Source: Clostridia bacterium
GTDB taxonomy: Bacteria; Bacillota; Clostridia; TANB77; CAG-508
Reading direction: 5' to 3'
Length of the DNA: 64,000 nt
Assembly: GCA_017404545.1 (NCBI GenBank)
Contig: JAFRCC010000025.1
Location: forward strand, 124,001-188,000
The notes under the pieces are model-generated. The model saw nothing but the letters and a program-made list of their open reading frames with translations. It was not told the origin of the DNA and made no database searches. Positions 1 through 9,182 of the stretch are shown one piece after another. Numbering within the stretch: the first letter of the stretch is position 1; the number at the start of each line of letters is the position of its first letter. The position numbers and the translations under genes are program-made.

Positions 1-2
1 AA

Positions 3-371
3 GAAACAAATACGCAAATTCAAGGACTACTTCAAAAAAGAATTGAAGGCTTGAATATGCTATCAAACACAGGTATAGCATTAGAGGAAGAAATATACAT
101 AAAGATTTGGGAGAAGGACAAAGATGGTGCTGAAGATAATTTGAATACACGAAAAAATAGATTATCGCAGGAGCTTTTAAATGCAGGATTTAAAACTAAA
201 TTTCTAACTGAAAAAGAGCTACAACAATTATGTGATAGTTTTACTAACCCAGATACAACAACTGAAAATAGTCAAGATTACTATAATTTACGGAATAGAA
301 TAATATTACAAATTGTATTTCAAAAAACTTTCAAAAACGTTTCATTGTTTTATATTTCTGAGCATTTATAA
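3..371 (+). CDS. C-terminal part of an ICE conjugation protein; probable +1 shift at CGG ends it at 303
   Basis: The frame is open from the window edge, so the start lies to the left. I do not recognise the protein with certainty. The visible part is charged and helical (motifs GLLQKRIEGLN and LLNAGFKTKFLTEKEL), recalling the N-terminal half of VirB4/TraC-like proteins, and it sits just upstream of virB4. Read without a shift, the frame runs to 371 and its last residues are encoded by the promoter repeats at 318-372, which is unlikely. The frame holds one CGG codon at 291. Skipping its C gives Leu-Gly-Ile-Glu and a TAA at 301-303, 14 bases before the promoter repeats. I think 303 is the true end. 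Confidence 0.55.
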   Translation, partial: ETNTQIQGLLQKRIEGLNMLSNTGIALEEEIYIKIWEKDKDGAEDNLNTRKNRLSQELLNAGFKTKFLTEKELQQLCDSFTNPDTTTENSQDYYNLRNRIILQIVFQKTFKNVSLFYISEHL

Positions 372-372
372 T
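318..372 (+). promoter_or_regulatory. ICE promoter P1 with three 11-bp phased TTTC repeats
   Basis: TTTC starts at 318, 329 and 340, exactly 11 bp apart (TTTCAAAAAAC, TTTCAAAAACG, TTTCATTGTTT). The last repeat runs into TTGTTT (345-350), followed by 16 bp and TATAAT (367-372). The same layout precedes the operons at 3668 and 10109. The phasing suggests an activator binding side by side on one face of the helix, upstream of and touching the -35 box. Confidence 0.8.
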
Positions 373-398
373 TGTAGTATAGATAAAGTATAAAAGCT

Positions 399-429
399 GA
401 GAGCAGGAATTGTCCTAGCTCTCTTTTTT
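399..429 (+). terminator. Leader terminator (attenuator) between P1 and virB4
   Basis: GAGAGC-AGGA (399-408) pairs with TCCT-A-GCTCTC (413-423) and is followed by six T (424-429). It sits after P1 and before the virB4 ribosome site, so it would stop transcription unless overridden. Similar hairpins follow P2 and P3. Confidence 0.75.
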
Positions 430-457
430 GTACCTAAAACGTGAGGAGGTAAAGATA

Positions 458-2285
458 ATGAATAAAAAACAAATTGAAGCAATGCCTGTAAATGATAAGT
501 TACTAGAGCTAATAGCACCTCAAAATTTAAAAGTAAAAAGAGATATTATCGAAACAGGCGACAAAATTGCCAGAATTTACTTTGTAAGCTCTTATCCAGA
601 AAAGCCAAATTTAGGGTGGATTTCATCAATAGCAAATACAAAAAATACGGTACTTTCAATATATGTAAATCCAGTAGATCCACAAGTGTTTCTTGATGGG
701 CTTAAAAAGGGTACTAACTCAGATAAAAACATTTACAATACAACAAGAGATGAAGTTGAAAAAATAAGGGCTGAGGCTAGGTATAAGTCATCTATAAGAA
801 TTATTGAGGATATTGAAAATAATAATAATTCTTATGTTTATGTGTCAGTAATAGCACAAGTATCAGGCACGAATGAAAATGATTTAGAAGATAATTGCAA
901 GCTATTTAGAAATAGGGTAGCAGGATTAGGACTAAGAGTTCGTAGCTGTGCTTTTAATATAGATAAAGCATATAGGCAAGTTGCACCATTTGGTATGCAA
1001 GATAAAGAGCTATTTAAAATGTCAAAACAAAATATGCAAGTTGGAACTTTGATGGCAGGTCAGCCTTTTTCAGGCTCAGGGTTTGCAGATAGAACAGGTT
1101 ATTATTTAGGCTCTGATGAATCTGGAAGAATGATAGCAGTAGACCCATTTTATAAGTCAGCAGATAGAGCAAATTCAAATTTCGCAATAGTTGGTCAGTC
1201 TGGAGGAGGAAAGTCTTATGCAGTAAAAAAGATTCTACTAAATGAATACGTTTCAGGAACTAAAATAGCAATTATTGATCCTGAAAATGAGTATAAAGAT
1301 ATGTGCAAAAACATTGAAGGCTCAAAGTGGATTGACTGTTCAGGTGGAATTGGAGAAAACGTGGGAAGAATAAACCCTTTGCAAGTATACAACTTAGCAA
1401 CTATTGATTTAGATGATGAAGAAACAGGCGAAAGTAAAAAGTCAGCTTTGGCTTTACATTTTCAAAATTTAGGAACATTCTTTAGTTTGTATTTTAAAAA
1501 TCAGTTATCAGTTAGAATTACGGCAATATTAAATGAAACACTAGAAGAGCTCTATAAAAAATTTAATATTACTTGGGAAACGGACACATCCAAACTAAAA
1601 AATGAAGATTTCCCAATAATGCAAGATTTATACGAATTACTAATAAATAAGCAAAAATCAGCAGTTGATAACAGAAAAGAAGATTACGAAAACCTAGCAT
1701 CAATTATAAGAGAGCTTGCAATTCGGAGCAGATTCTCAAATGTTCAATGGTTATACAAGTATTGAGGATGATTCAAAATTTATGGTACTTGATACCTCAA
1801 ATATGGAAGGTAGCAAGGAAAACGTAAAAAGCTGTCAGTATTTCAATATGCTTAGGTTTTGTCAAAATTCAGCTTTCAGGGATAGAAACGAAAGATTTAT
1901 GGTTGTTGCTGATGAAAGCTATTTACTGTTAGATCCAAAAGTACCACAAGGAATGGAGTTTTTAAGAAACTTCAGCAAGAGAGCCAGAAAATATAATTGC
2001 TCTTTAGTAGTAATAACACAGAGCATTATAGACTTTTTGGCAGATAGCATAAGGCAATACGGACAAGCACTTTTTGATAATTCAACGTACAAGATGTTTT
2101 TCGGAATGGATGGAAAAAATTTACAACAAGCAAAGGAATTATGGGATTTAACTACGGAAGAAACAAATCTTTTATCAAGCAAGGTGAGAGGTCAATGTTT
2201 ATTGTTTATAGGTTCATCTCGTATGCTATGCAGAATTAAAGGTCAGAACTGGGAAAAGCCATTTTTAACAGGTGGAGGAAGGTAA
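458..2285 (+). CDS. virB4: VirB4-family conjugation ATPase, read through a +1 shift at CGG 1724
   Basis: VirB4/TraC ATPases power pilus assembly and DNA transfer of type IV secretion at the inner face of the membrane. Start ATG 458 follows GAGGAGGT at 443-450; an upstream TTG is not needed. Walker A is GQSGGGKS near residue 245, and the Walker B region (VVADESYLLL) is near residue 480. The frame changes at 1724: GCA ATT CGG AGC. Skipping the C gives ELAIGADSQMFNG, matching the conserved GAD-x4-NG segment of the family, and the frame then runs to the TAA at 2283. The joined protein is about 608 residues, normal for the family. Without the shift, the Walker B half is lost after a few codons. 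Alternatively this is a simple frameshift mutation. Confidence 0.85.
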
Positions 2286-2298
2286 GAGGTGTATTGCT

Positions 2299-3012
2299 AT
2301 GGAATTTCCGATAATGTTTTATATTAAAAATTACAAGTATTTAGTAAGAAAACGTATTAGATTTACAATTATAGTAGGTGTTGCCGTATTTTTAATTATT
2401 TGTACGGCATACCATGTTGTAGCAGGCTTTGATTCAGGCTCTAGTAATAGCAATACTAATGGTGGTCAAACTACCACACAAAACTCAGGAGGAAACGAAG
2501 GTAGCACGGAAGGGCAAACCTCAGTAGTAATACAACATACAGCTTATGAGAATATGATATACAAAGGTGGCTCTCTACCGTTACCATTTCCAGAAGATTA
2601 TGCAATTTTAACTTCGCCATTCAATCCATATAGAAAACATCCTATATCAGGTATAATTCGACCTCATAGAGGAGCTGATATAGTAGGAAAATCAAACACA
2701 CAAATTTTAGCAGTAGCAGACGGAACAGTAACAGTATCATCTTTCGATGCAGGTGGATACGGCAACTGGGTAGAAATAGAGCATAATTTAAACGGACAAG
2801 TAATAAGAACAAGATACGGACATATGAGAGATACACCACTTGTAAAAGTTGGAGATACCGTAACAGCAGGTACGGTAATAGGTATTCAAGGGCAAACTGG
2901 AGGAGCAACAGGAGATCATTTACATTTTGAAGTCAGAATAAATGGCGAAGCAGTAAACCCATTGCCATACTTGTTAGGAGTAGAAACCATAGCCACATAT
3001 CAGCAATGGTAG
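2299..3012 (+). CDS. Membrane-anchored M23 (LytM) peptidase of the conjugation system
   Basis: This cell-wall hydrolase probably opens peptidoglycan for the transfer channel. Start ATG 2299 follows AAGAGGTG at 2284-2291. A short basic cytoplasmic tail and one membrane helix (about residues 20-40) precede a Ser/Asn/Gly/Thr-rich linker. The M23 domain covers about residues 95-235, with the metal-binding motifs HRGAD and HLHFE. The protein lies 13 bp after virB4, as is usual in Gram-positive ICEs. Unlike many such elements, no NlpC/P60 or lysozyme-like second domain is present. Confidence 0.88.
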   Translation: MEFPIMFYIKNYKYLVRKRIRFTIIVGVAVFLIICTAYHVVAGFDSGSSNSNTNGGQTTTQNSGGNEGSTEGQTSVVIQHTAYENMIYKGGSLPLPFPEDYAILTSPFNPYRKHPISGIIRPHRGADIVGKSNTQILAVADGTVTVSSFDAGGYGNWVEIEHNLNGQVIRTRYGHMRDTPLVKVGDTVTAGTVIGIQGQTGGATGDHLHFEVRINGEAVNPLPYLLGVETIATYQQW

Positions 3013-3025
3013 AAAAGAGGAACTT

Positions 3026-3271
3026 ATGGATAGTAAAAAGAACAAAGAAGATATTATAAAAATAATTATTTTTGCAGGTTTAATAGTTATACTTAGTATT
3101 TTGGCAATTTTAGTACATACAGATTATGAGTTAGAAAAGAAAAATACAATTATTAATGCAGAGGATTTTCCAATAAATAATTTTGACGAGAATAGAGCAC
3201 AAGAAATTCAGGGAACTAATGGAGTTTATTATTACGAACTTGAAGATTATGGCGATTTTCAAGAGCAGTAG
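3026..3271 (+). CDS. Small single-pass membrane protein of the ICE
   Basis: An 81-residue protein with a lysine-rich start, one membrane helix (about residues 10-28) and an acidic, Tyr-rich outer tail. GAGGAA precedes the ATG, and it follows the M23 peptidase by 13 bp in the same operon. I do not recognise the family. Its position suggests an accessory part of the conjugation channel. Confidence 0.65.
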   Translation: MDSKKNKEDIIKIIIFAGLIVILSILAILVHTDYELEKKNTIINAEDFPINNFDENRAQEIQGTNGVYYYELEDYGDFQEQ

Positions 3272-3287
3272 GAAAGGCAGGTTTATA

Positions 3288-3497
3288 ATGAAAGATAGAA
3301 GAATTATAGTAAAAATTGTAATAGCACTTGTAGTAATAGTGATTTTATCAGTTATTTTGGTACTTACAAAAAAGCACACAAAAGAGCAAGAAACAATACA
3401 AAATCAAACTATCGAAAACAATTTAAAATCATACTATACACCTATTAATGAAATGCAAAAACAATATAATAAGGATTCAATGAAAAAAAGTTATTAG
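3288..3497 (+). CDS. Small single-pass membrane protein of the ICE
   Basis: About 69 residues from ATG 3288, which follows GGAAAGGCAGG. A basic start is followed by a strongly hydrophobic helix (about residues 7-25) and a polar tail with several Gln/Glu/Asn. An upstream in-frame start at 3183 would overlap the previous gene by 88 bases and lacks a ribosome site. It is the last gene of the P1 operon and ends 11 bp before the P2 repeats. Function unknown. Confidence 0.6.
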   Translation: MKDRRIIVKIVIALVVIVILSVILVLTKKHTKEQETIQNQTIENNLKSYYTPINEMQKQYNKDSMKKSY

Positions 3498-3508
3498 CGA
3501 CAAACTTA

Positions 3509-3563
3509 TTTCAAAAACCTTTCAAAATTATTTCATTGCTTTTATGAGAAAAGCAGATATAAT
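3509..3563 (+). promoter_or_regulatory. ICE promoter P2 with three 11-bp phased TTTC repeats
   Basis: TTTC starts at 3509, 3520 and 3531, again 11 bp apart. TTGCTT (3536-3541) is followed by 16 bp and TATAAT (3558-3563), the same geometry as P1 and P3. The upstream gene ends at 3497, just before the repeats. Confidence 0.82.
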
Positions 3564-3609
3564 GATAGTGTATGAATTCTATTTATATATTTCAATTTTT
3601 ATTATTTTT

Positions 3610-3645
3610 GGAGAGAGCAAACGTATTGCTTTCTCCTATTTTTTT
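3610..3645 (+). terminator. Leader terminator (attenuator) after P2
   Basis: GGAGAGAGCAA (3610-3620) pairs with TTGCTTTCTCC (3626-3636) around a 5-base loop, followed by TATTTTTTT. It lies between P2 and the gene at 3668 and is the strongest of the three leader hairpins. Confidence 0.8.
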
Positions 3646-3667
3646 AGAAAAGGAGTCATTATGAAGT

Positions 3668-4882
3668 ATGGAAGAAGAAAACATTGTGAATACAAACTCA
3701 CAGCCAGAAATCGCAAAGAAAAAAATCGAAAAGTTAATTTATGTGGGAAAGTCAAGAAACAACATATTAGAAACAATTATAGCAGAGCAAAACATAGTTG
3801 TTATTACAAGACTTTTAAATGAGTATAACATTACAGATATATTCAGAGAAGATTTAAGAGCTATCAATAATGTTGACTATTTAGTATTAGATTTATCAGC
3901 CTTTGTAAATTCATCAAGTAACGAAGAAATACTAAAAAACTTAGATAAATTAAGAGGAAATTTTGAGTTCAAAATCATAATAATAGCATCAGGTTTCAGG
4001 AGAGGTAACGAGCTACTAGCACAATGTTTTTATATGGGAATTTACAATTTAGTAACAGCATCAACAGATAGCCAAATGTATGACCAATTAAAAATATGTT
4101 TTAGTGAAAGAGGAATGACCTATGCACAGGCAAGTCAATTCAGATTAGATATTTTGTCCCAAAAATCTTCATCTACATCTATCATAAAAACGGAATATCA
4201 AAAGATAAAGCAAGATGTAAGTATTGGAGTTTTAAGCGTAACAAGGCATATTGGAGCGACTACGTGGGCTATTAATTTATTGAATTTCTTTAATGAAATA
4301 CCAAACGTAAAAGCCTGTTTAATTGAGGCAAACAAACATAGAGATATAGAAACTTTAGCAGATGTAACCGAAATAAACAAAATGGGGGTTGAGCATTTTC
4401 CACTTGCTAAAGAGGTTAGAATTGGTGGAATGGAACTGTTTTATGACATATCTAAAATTGGAGATATTACAGCTCAAAAATATGATTTTTACATATATGA
4501 TTTTGGAGAAACTGAAGAGCTAACAGATACAGAGCTTGCATCCTTTTTGAATAAAGATATTAAGTTTATTGTTTTAGGATCTTGTTTATGGGAATACAAG
4601 TATATTTCAAATACTTTTGATAAGTTAAGGCTTTCTGATGAGCAAGACAGATTATATTTTATATATAACTTTGTAAAAAAGGAAGATCAGAAAAATATCC
4701 GTTCACAAATGGGGAATTTTAATGTGTATTTCAATGAATATCAGCCAGACCCATTTGAGCTAAAATCAAAGAGCTATCTGGAAGAAATTTTGCGAAGGTA
4801 TTTGTCGCAATCATATTTTGAAGAAGAAAGTAAAAACAAAAATAGATTTAATTTAAAAAAGCTATTAAAGGGCAGAAAGTAG
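3668..4882 (+). CDS. TadZ/CpaE-like (MinD/ParA superfamily) ATPase-fold protein
   Basis: A 404-residue protein with two parts. The first (about 20-150) resembles a receiver-like domain without obvious phosphorylation residues. The second (about 180-370) looks like a SIMIBI-type fold: SVTRHIGATTWAINLLNF stands where the deviant Walker A would be, but the usual GKT is replaced by GATTW, so ATP binding is doubtful. TadZ/CpaE proteins position secretion or pilus machines at the membrane, which fits its place between the VirB4 and VirD4 genes. Start ATG 3668 lies 11 bp after AAGGAG; the closer ATG at 3661 is in another, closed frame. A basic tail ends the protein. Confidence 0.6.
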   Translation: MEEENIVNTNSQPEIAKKKIEKLIYVGKSRNNILETIIAEQNIVVITRLLNEYNITDIFREDLRAINNVDYLVLDLSAFVNSSSNEEILKNLDKLRGNFEFKIIIIASGFRRGNELLAQCFYMGIYNLVTASTDSQMYDQLKICFSERGMTYAQASQFRLDILSQKSSSTSIIKTEYQKIKQDVSIGVLSVTRHIGATTWAINLLNFFNEIPNVKACLIEANKHRDIETLADVTEINKMGVEHFPLAKEVRIGGMELFYDISKIGDITAQKYDFYIYDFGETEELTDTELASFLNKDIKFIVLGSCLWEYKYISNTFDKLRLSDEQDRLYFIYNFVKKEDQKNIRSQMGNFNVYFNEYQPDPFELKSKSYLEEILRRYLSQSYFEEESKNKNRFNLKKLLKGRK

Positions 4883-4892
4883 AGGAAAAGCT

Positions 4893-5183
4893 ATGAATAC
4901 TAAAAATAAAGGATTTTATGAAAGATACAAAATAGAGCAAAAGAATAAAGAAAAAGAGCAGGAGCTAAGAGCAAAGTACAATATAAGTAACGATAAGACT
5001 ATCGTTATTGAGAAAAAATCTAAAGCTGATAAATTAATTTCAAATGTATTTAGAATATTAGAAATAATACTAAAAATTATACTATATATTGGAATTTTTG
5101 GTTTATCAAGTGTTGGTGCAACAGTATTAATGAATGAAACATTAAGAGCAACATTATTTGACTTATTAAAAGCCGTGATGTAG
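4893..5183 (+). CDS. Small ICE membrane protein with charged cytoplasmic region
   Basis: 96 residues: a Lys/Glu-rich, probably helical first half, then one or two closely spaced hydrophobic segments (about residues 50-90). GAGGAAAAGCT precedes the ATG. It sits 10 bp after the TadZ-like gene in the P2 operon. I do not recognise it. Confidence 0.6.
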   Translation: MNTKNKGFYERYKIEQKNKEKEQELRAKYNISNDKTIVIEKKSKADKLISNVFRILEIILKIILYIGIFGLSSVGATVLMNETLRATLFDLLKAVM

Positions 5184-5203
5184 CAGAAATGGAGGATTAG
5201 AGC

Positions 5204-6220
5204 ATGAAAAATAGAACAAAAATTATATTAATTATAGGTTTTACAACTTTACTTTTGAGTATTGGAGCAAGGGCTTTGGCTAAAACTACAATTACGAAAA
5301 CGATTGAATCTAATCAAATAACTGATAGTAGTTTATTTGAGCAAGAGCTTGAAGAAGACGGAAAGCATTATATTTTAAGCGGTTATGAAGAGCTAATTGC
5401 TATTCCTGAAACAAAAGTACAAACTTATACATCAGATGAAAAAATACTAAATTCAAATGCTAGAGCATCTTTGGATAACGAGTTTGAGAGCTCTTATCTA
5501 TACGAAGATGACGAGTTTAAGGGGGAGCTAAAGTTAAAAGATTACAAAATTCAAGAAATTGATAATGGTTATCAAGAGCGTATTGATAGCAAATACATAT
5601 ATTTTAATAACCTTCCGACAAATGACCTAGAGCAAATTGCTAAAGAGCAAGTAATTCAAGGTGCAAATTATGTGCTTATAAATGTAGAATGGTCAGCAAA
5701 TAGCAGTTTAGACGTTGATGGTACAGTAGTTCCAACTACATACAATGGAAAAGCATTATATCAATGCGTTATAAGAACAGCTAACCCTAAAACATATAAA
5801 GTACAAGCCATATACGAAGGTATTGTTACAAAGAAAAATGGTTCAAACGAATACATACTAACTTATACAGAAAAAGAAGATAGCAAACCTATTGTAGAAG
5901 AAAAACACAATAACATCACACCTGTTTTTATAGCAACAGCAGGGATTATGATGATTGGAATAATAATTATGCTAACAAATAAAAATGCTACTGTTTACAA
6001 TTTACAAAAAGGTACATTAGTGAAATTAAAATCAAAAAGAATCAGAGCAGAATCGGTAATAGATATAACAGACTGTGAAAATATAAGTGGCAATAATTTT
6101 ATATTGGTTATAAAAGATTCAAGCTATCAAAAATTAAACGGAAAAAGGGTTTATATTCAATTTAATAAGCAAAGGAAAGAAATTATATTAACATCACATA
6201 AAATAGGCTTTAAATTTTAA
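5204..6220 (+). CDS. Unknown ICE membrane protein with long extracellular domain
   Basis: 338 residues. An N-terminal hydrophobic segment (about 6-27) acts as signal or anchor. A polar, Asp/Glu-rich outer domain follows to about residue 240. A second hydrophobic helix (about 243-262) then leads to a basic C-terminal cytoplasmic domain of about 75 residues. GGAGG precedes the ATG. I do not recognise the family. The gene directly before a sortase could mean a surface assembly partner, but I see no LPXTG-type motif. Confidence 0.6.
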   Translation: MKNRTKIILIIGFTTLLLSIGARALAKTTITKTIESNQITDSSLFEQELEEDGKHYILSGYEELIAIPETKVQTYTSDEKILNSNARASLDNEFESSYLYEDDEFKGELKLKDYKIQEIDNGYQERIDSKYIYFNNLPTNDLEQIAKEQVIQGANYVLINVEWSANSSLDVDGTVVPTTYNGKALYQCVIRTANPKTYKVQAIYEGIVTKKNGSNEYILTYTEKEDSKPIVEEKHNNITPVFIATAGIMMIGIIIMLTNKNATVYNLQKGTLVKLKSKRIRAESVIDITDCENISGNNFILVIKDSSYQKLNGKRVYIQFNKQRKEIILTSHKIGFKF

Positions 6221-6237
6221 TTTCGGAGGTAGTTCAA

Positions 6238-6819
6238 GTGAAGAAATATTTTGATACAAAATTTATATTAAGTATTGTTTTTGCTCTATCAATTTTAGTT
6301 GCTTTAGCATTAAGTTATAAAATAGATAGAAATTTGTTTGTGGTAGAAGAAGTAGCACAAACAATAGAAACAAAAGAAGTTATTATAAATGAACAGATAA
6401 TAGACAATGTGGAAATAAAATACAAATGGCAGATAGCAATTCCAAAAATAAATTTAGTAGCACCCATAGAGGAAGGCTCTGATGTAAATACATTAAGAAG
6501 TAATGTAGGTCATATATCAGGAACAGGACTAAGTAGTGGGAATATAGCACTAGCAGGACATACTAATACAGCAAACTATAACGGAACTTTCTATTTTGAC
6601 AAAATTAATGAACTAGAGCTTGGGGATAGAGTTTACTATCGAATCAATAATCAAGACTACATATTTAAAGTTAAAGATGTAAAAGTTGTTAATGAAAATG
6701 ATTTATCTGTATTAGATGAAACACCAGAAACAGAGCTTACGTTAATTACTTGTATAACAGGGGAACAAAGCAACAGATTAGTTATTATTTGCAGTCAAGA
6801 CACGGAAGCAGAAATATAA
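6238..6819 (+). CDS. Sortase of the ICE (class D-like)
   Basis: Sortases are membrane transpeptidases that anchor proteins to the wall or polymerise pili. The GTG start follows CGGAGGT by 8 bp. One N-terminal membrane helix (about 8-25) precedes the catalytic domain. The catalytic His is in LAGHT, the Cys in LITC and the Arg in NRLVI. The 193-residue length is usual for classes A, D and E. It lies inside the conjugation operon, so it may attach an ICE surface protein. No substrate was seen in the ICE part present here. Confidence 0.85.
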   Translation: MKKYFDTKFILSIVFALSILVALALSYKIDRNLFVVEEVAQTIETKEVIINEQIIDNVEIKYKWQIAIPKINLVAPIEEGSDVNTLRSNVGHISGTGLSSGNIALAGHTNTANYNGTFYFDKINELELGDRVYYRINNQDYIFKVKDVKVVNENDLSVLDETPETELTLITCITGEQSNRLVIICSQDTEAEI

Positions 6820-6841
6820 ATAATGGAATAGAGGGATATAA

Positions 6842-9141
6842 ATGAAATTTAGCAAAACAGCAATTTTTTACACAATATTTTTTATAGTAACAATTATAAT
6901 TTCGGTAGCATTATCAACACTTTTGGCTAACGTATTAAGTCTTATTTATAGCCCTAATCCACAGGACATTTTATCATTAAATGTAGAAATTATGATAAAT
7001 AGACTTTTTAATGAAAAAGCAGTAAATCAAATGTTTTGGATAATACTTGCAATGTTTGGCTTACTAATACTTATTTCAAATTACAAGAGATGGTTTGGAT
7101 TAAAGGATTATAAATCAGACGTTTATAAGGTTACTGATGACATTGAAATACCTATGCCTGTTGGAAATAGACAAACACAGCAGGGATCTTCATGGTGGCT
7201 CTCATCTAAAGAATTTTCAAAAGTATTTAAAGTTAATACCATTGACCCTAAAAATGAAACAATAAAAAAGCTATTGCATAATGCAGATGGCGAAACAAAA
7301 GCAATTAAAGATATTGAAATTCCACGAAAAATAGTAGATAACAAAGAAGTAATTGATGAGGAAAAATTAAAAGAAATAATAAACGAGGAATTTCCAAAAA
7401 TTAATAAAGTAGATATACCTGAAGATGAATCAAGAATATTCAAAAAAGGTGGAATAGTACTAGGAAGGAAAGAAAGAAAAGTACGTAAGCTAACACCAAA
7501 ATTTCCTTTTTTTAAGTCAAAAACGGTAGAAGATATATACTTTGTAGGCGACAATGTTCATACTCTAACAGTAGGAGCTACAAGGTCAGGAAAAACGAGG
7601 TGTCAAGTAATCGAAAGCATATATAATTGTGGGCTTGCAGGCGAGTCGATGATATTAAGTGATCCCAAAGGGGAACTTTTTGAATATACCTCTGGAGGCT
7701 TGAAACAACTAGGCTATAATGTGGTAACATTGGATTTTAAAAACCCTACAAAGTCATCTTGTTATAACTTTCTACAACCAGTAATTGACGAAATAAAAAA
7801 AGGAAACGTAGCACAAGCTCAAAATAAAGCATCAGATATATGCGAATCCTTGGTAGGAGAGGCAAAACGGCGAAAAAATTTGGAACGATGGAGAAAAAAG
7901 TACAATAAAAACTGGAATTATGGCTGTATGTATGGAAGCTCCTGAAGAATACAAGAACATAGCAAATGTATATTACTTTTTAAGTACTATGTGTAAAGAG
8001 CAAAAAGACGGTACAATGCTTATGGATAAATTCTTAGATGATATAAGAAACGGTACAGCAAATAGGGAGGCAAATCCCAACCATCCTGCAATAGCCTCAT
8101 TTGCTCCTGCGAGTATTGCTCCTAGTAAAACAAGAGCAAGTTTTTTTACATCAGCACTTAATAGCTTAGTTTTATTTAGTGATGAATACATAGCAAGTAT
8201 GACAAATAAAACAGAAATAAGAGCTGAAGATTTAGCAAATAAAAAAACGGCATTATTTATGATTTTGCCTGATGACAAACTCACTTTTTACAGCCTTTGC
8301 TCACTATTTGTAAATCAAATATATCAACAACTTGTAACCATTGCAGACAGTAATGGTGGAGTTTTAAAAAATAGAGTAAATTTTATATTAGACGAGTTTG
8401 GAAATTTTAGTGCAATACCAAATTTTGGAGGCTTTTTGACAGTACGGAGGAGGAAGAAAAATAAGGTTCAATTTATTTTTGCAATCATTCTCACAGCTAA
8501 ACTCAAAATACGATGAAAACACAGCACAAAATATTTTAGATAACTGCCATATATGGTGCTACCTAAAAACTTCTAATGATACAACAGCCGAAAAGATAAG
8601 TAAAAAGTTAGGTACTTATACTTGTAGTAGTTATAGTGAAAGTAATTCTGGAAATATTGGAGGTTCTTCTGTAAATAAAAGTAAATCTATGAATCTTACA
8701 CAAAGAGCATTACTAACACCTGCTGAAGTATTAAGAATCAATAGACCATATCTCCTTGTTATGTTCTCAGGAGTAAACCCCGCAATGACAAGAGCTCCAG
8801 ATCTTTCAAAATGGCTATTTAATAGACTGCTCTCACTAGGAGATGAAGATTTTTGCTCTAAAGTTCGTATAATAAGGGAAACAGCAAGGCAAGAGCGAAC
8901 CGATACATTAATTCCAATATGGGATATAGATAAAGAGCTAAAAGAAGGAATAGCTAAAAAACAACTGGAGCAAGAAAATGAGCGAAAAAAAATTGTTGAA
9001 GAAAAAAGACGTAAGTTGGAGGAAATGAAATTCGGACACAGATCTCCGATGATGGAATATAATCAAAATAAAATTTATGAAAATATTGAAATGCGAAAAA
9101 ATATTCCTGATGAAAAAATTATAAATGATGTTTATCCATAA
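6842..9141 (+). CDS. virD4: VirD4/TraG coupling protein, read through two +1 shifts at CGG 7868 and 8445
   Basis: VirD4-type ATPases bring the relaxase-DNA complex to the secretion channel. Two N-terminal membrane helices precede Walker A (GATRSGKT, near residue 243) and the SDPKGEL motif. The Walker B region is FILDEFGNF near residue 514. The frame breaks twice, each time at an in-frame CGG. At 7868, skipping C joins VGEAK to GEKIWNDGEKS. At 8445 it joins GFLTV to GGGRKIRFNLFLQSFSQL, the conserved block after Walker B. The joined product is about 765 residues with no part missing. Both shifts are +1 and both fall on CGG, which argues against random decay. Confidence 0.85.
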
Positions 9142-9146
9142 TAAAA

Positions 9147-9177
9147 AGCAATAGGTTTATATATAAAACCTACTGCT
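9147..9177. terminator. Bidirectional terminator between virD4 and the RHH gene
   Basis: AGCAATAGGTTT (9147-9158) pairs with AAACCTACTGCT (9166-9177) with one mismatch. A-rich and T-rich flanks on either side fit the two convergent genes. Confidence 0.75.
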
Positions 9178-9182
9178 TATTT

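Noticed and set aside
3544..3822. ORF beginning at 3544 or 3661 (MKYGRRKHCEY...)
   Set aside because: It overlaps the -10 region, leader hairpin and first 155 bases of the real gene at 3668 in another frame; its composition is that of an off-frame shadow.
1716..9141. Ordinary frameshift mutations or sequencing errors in virB4 and virD4
   Set aside because: Not fully excluded, but all breaks have the same sign and the same codon (CGG), while tens of kilobases of nearby genes, including smc and addB, are intact. I therefore prefer recoding and list the read-level check that would decide.
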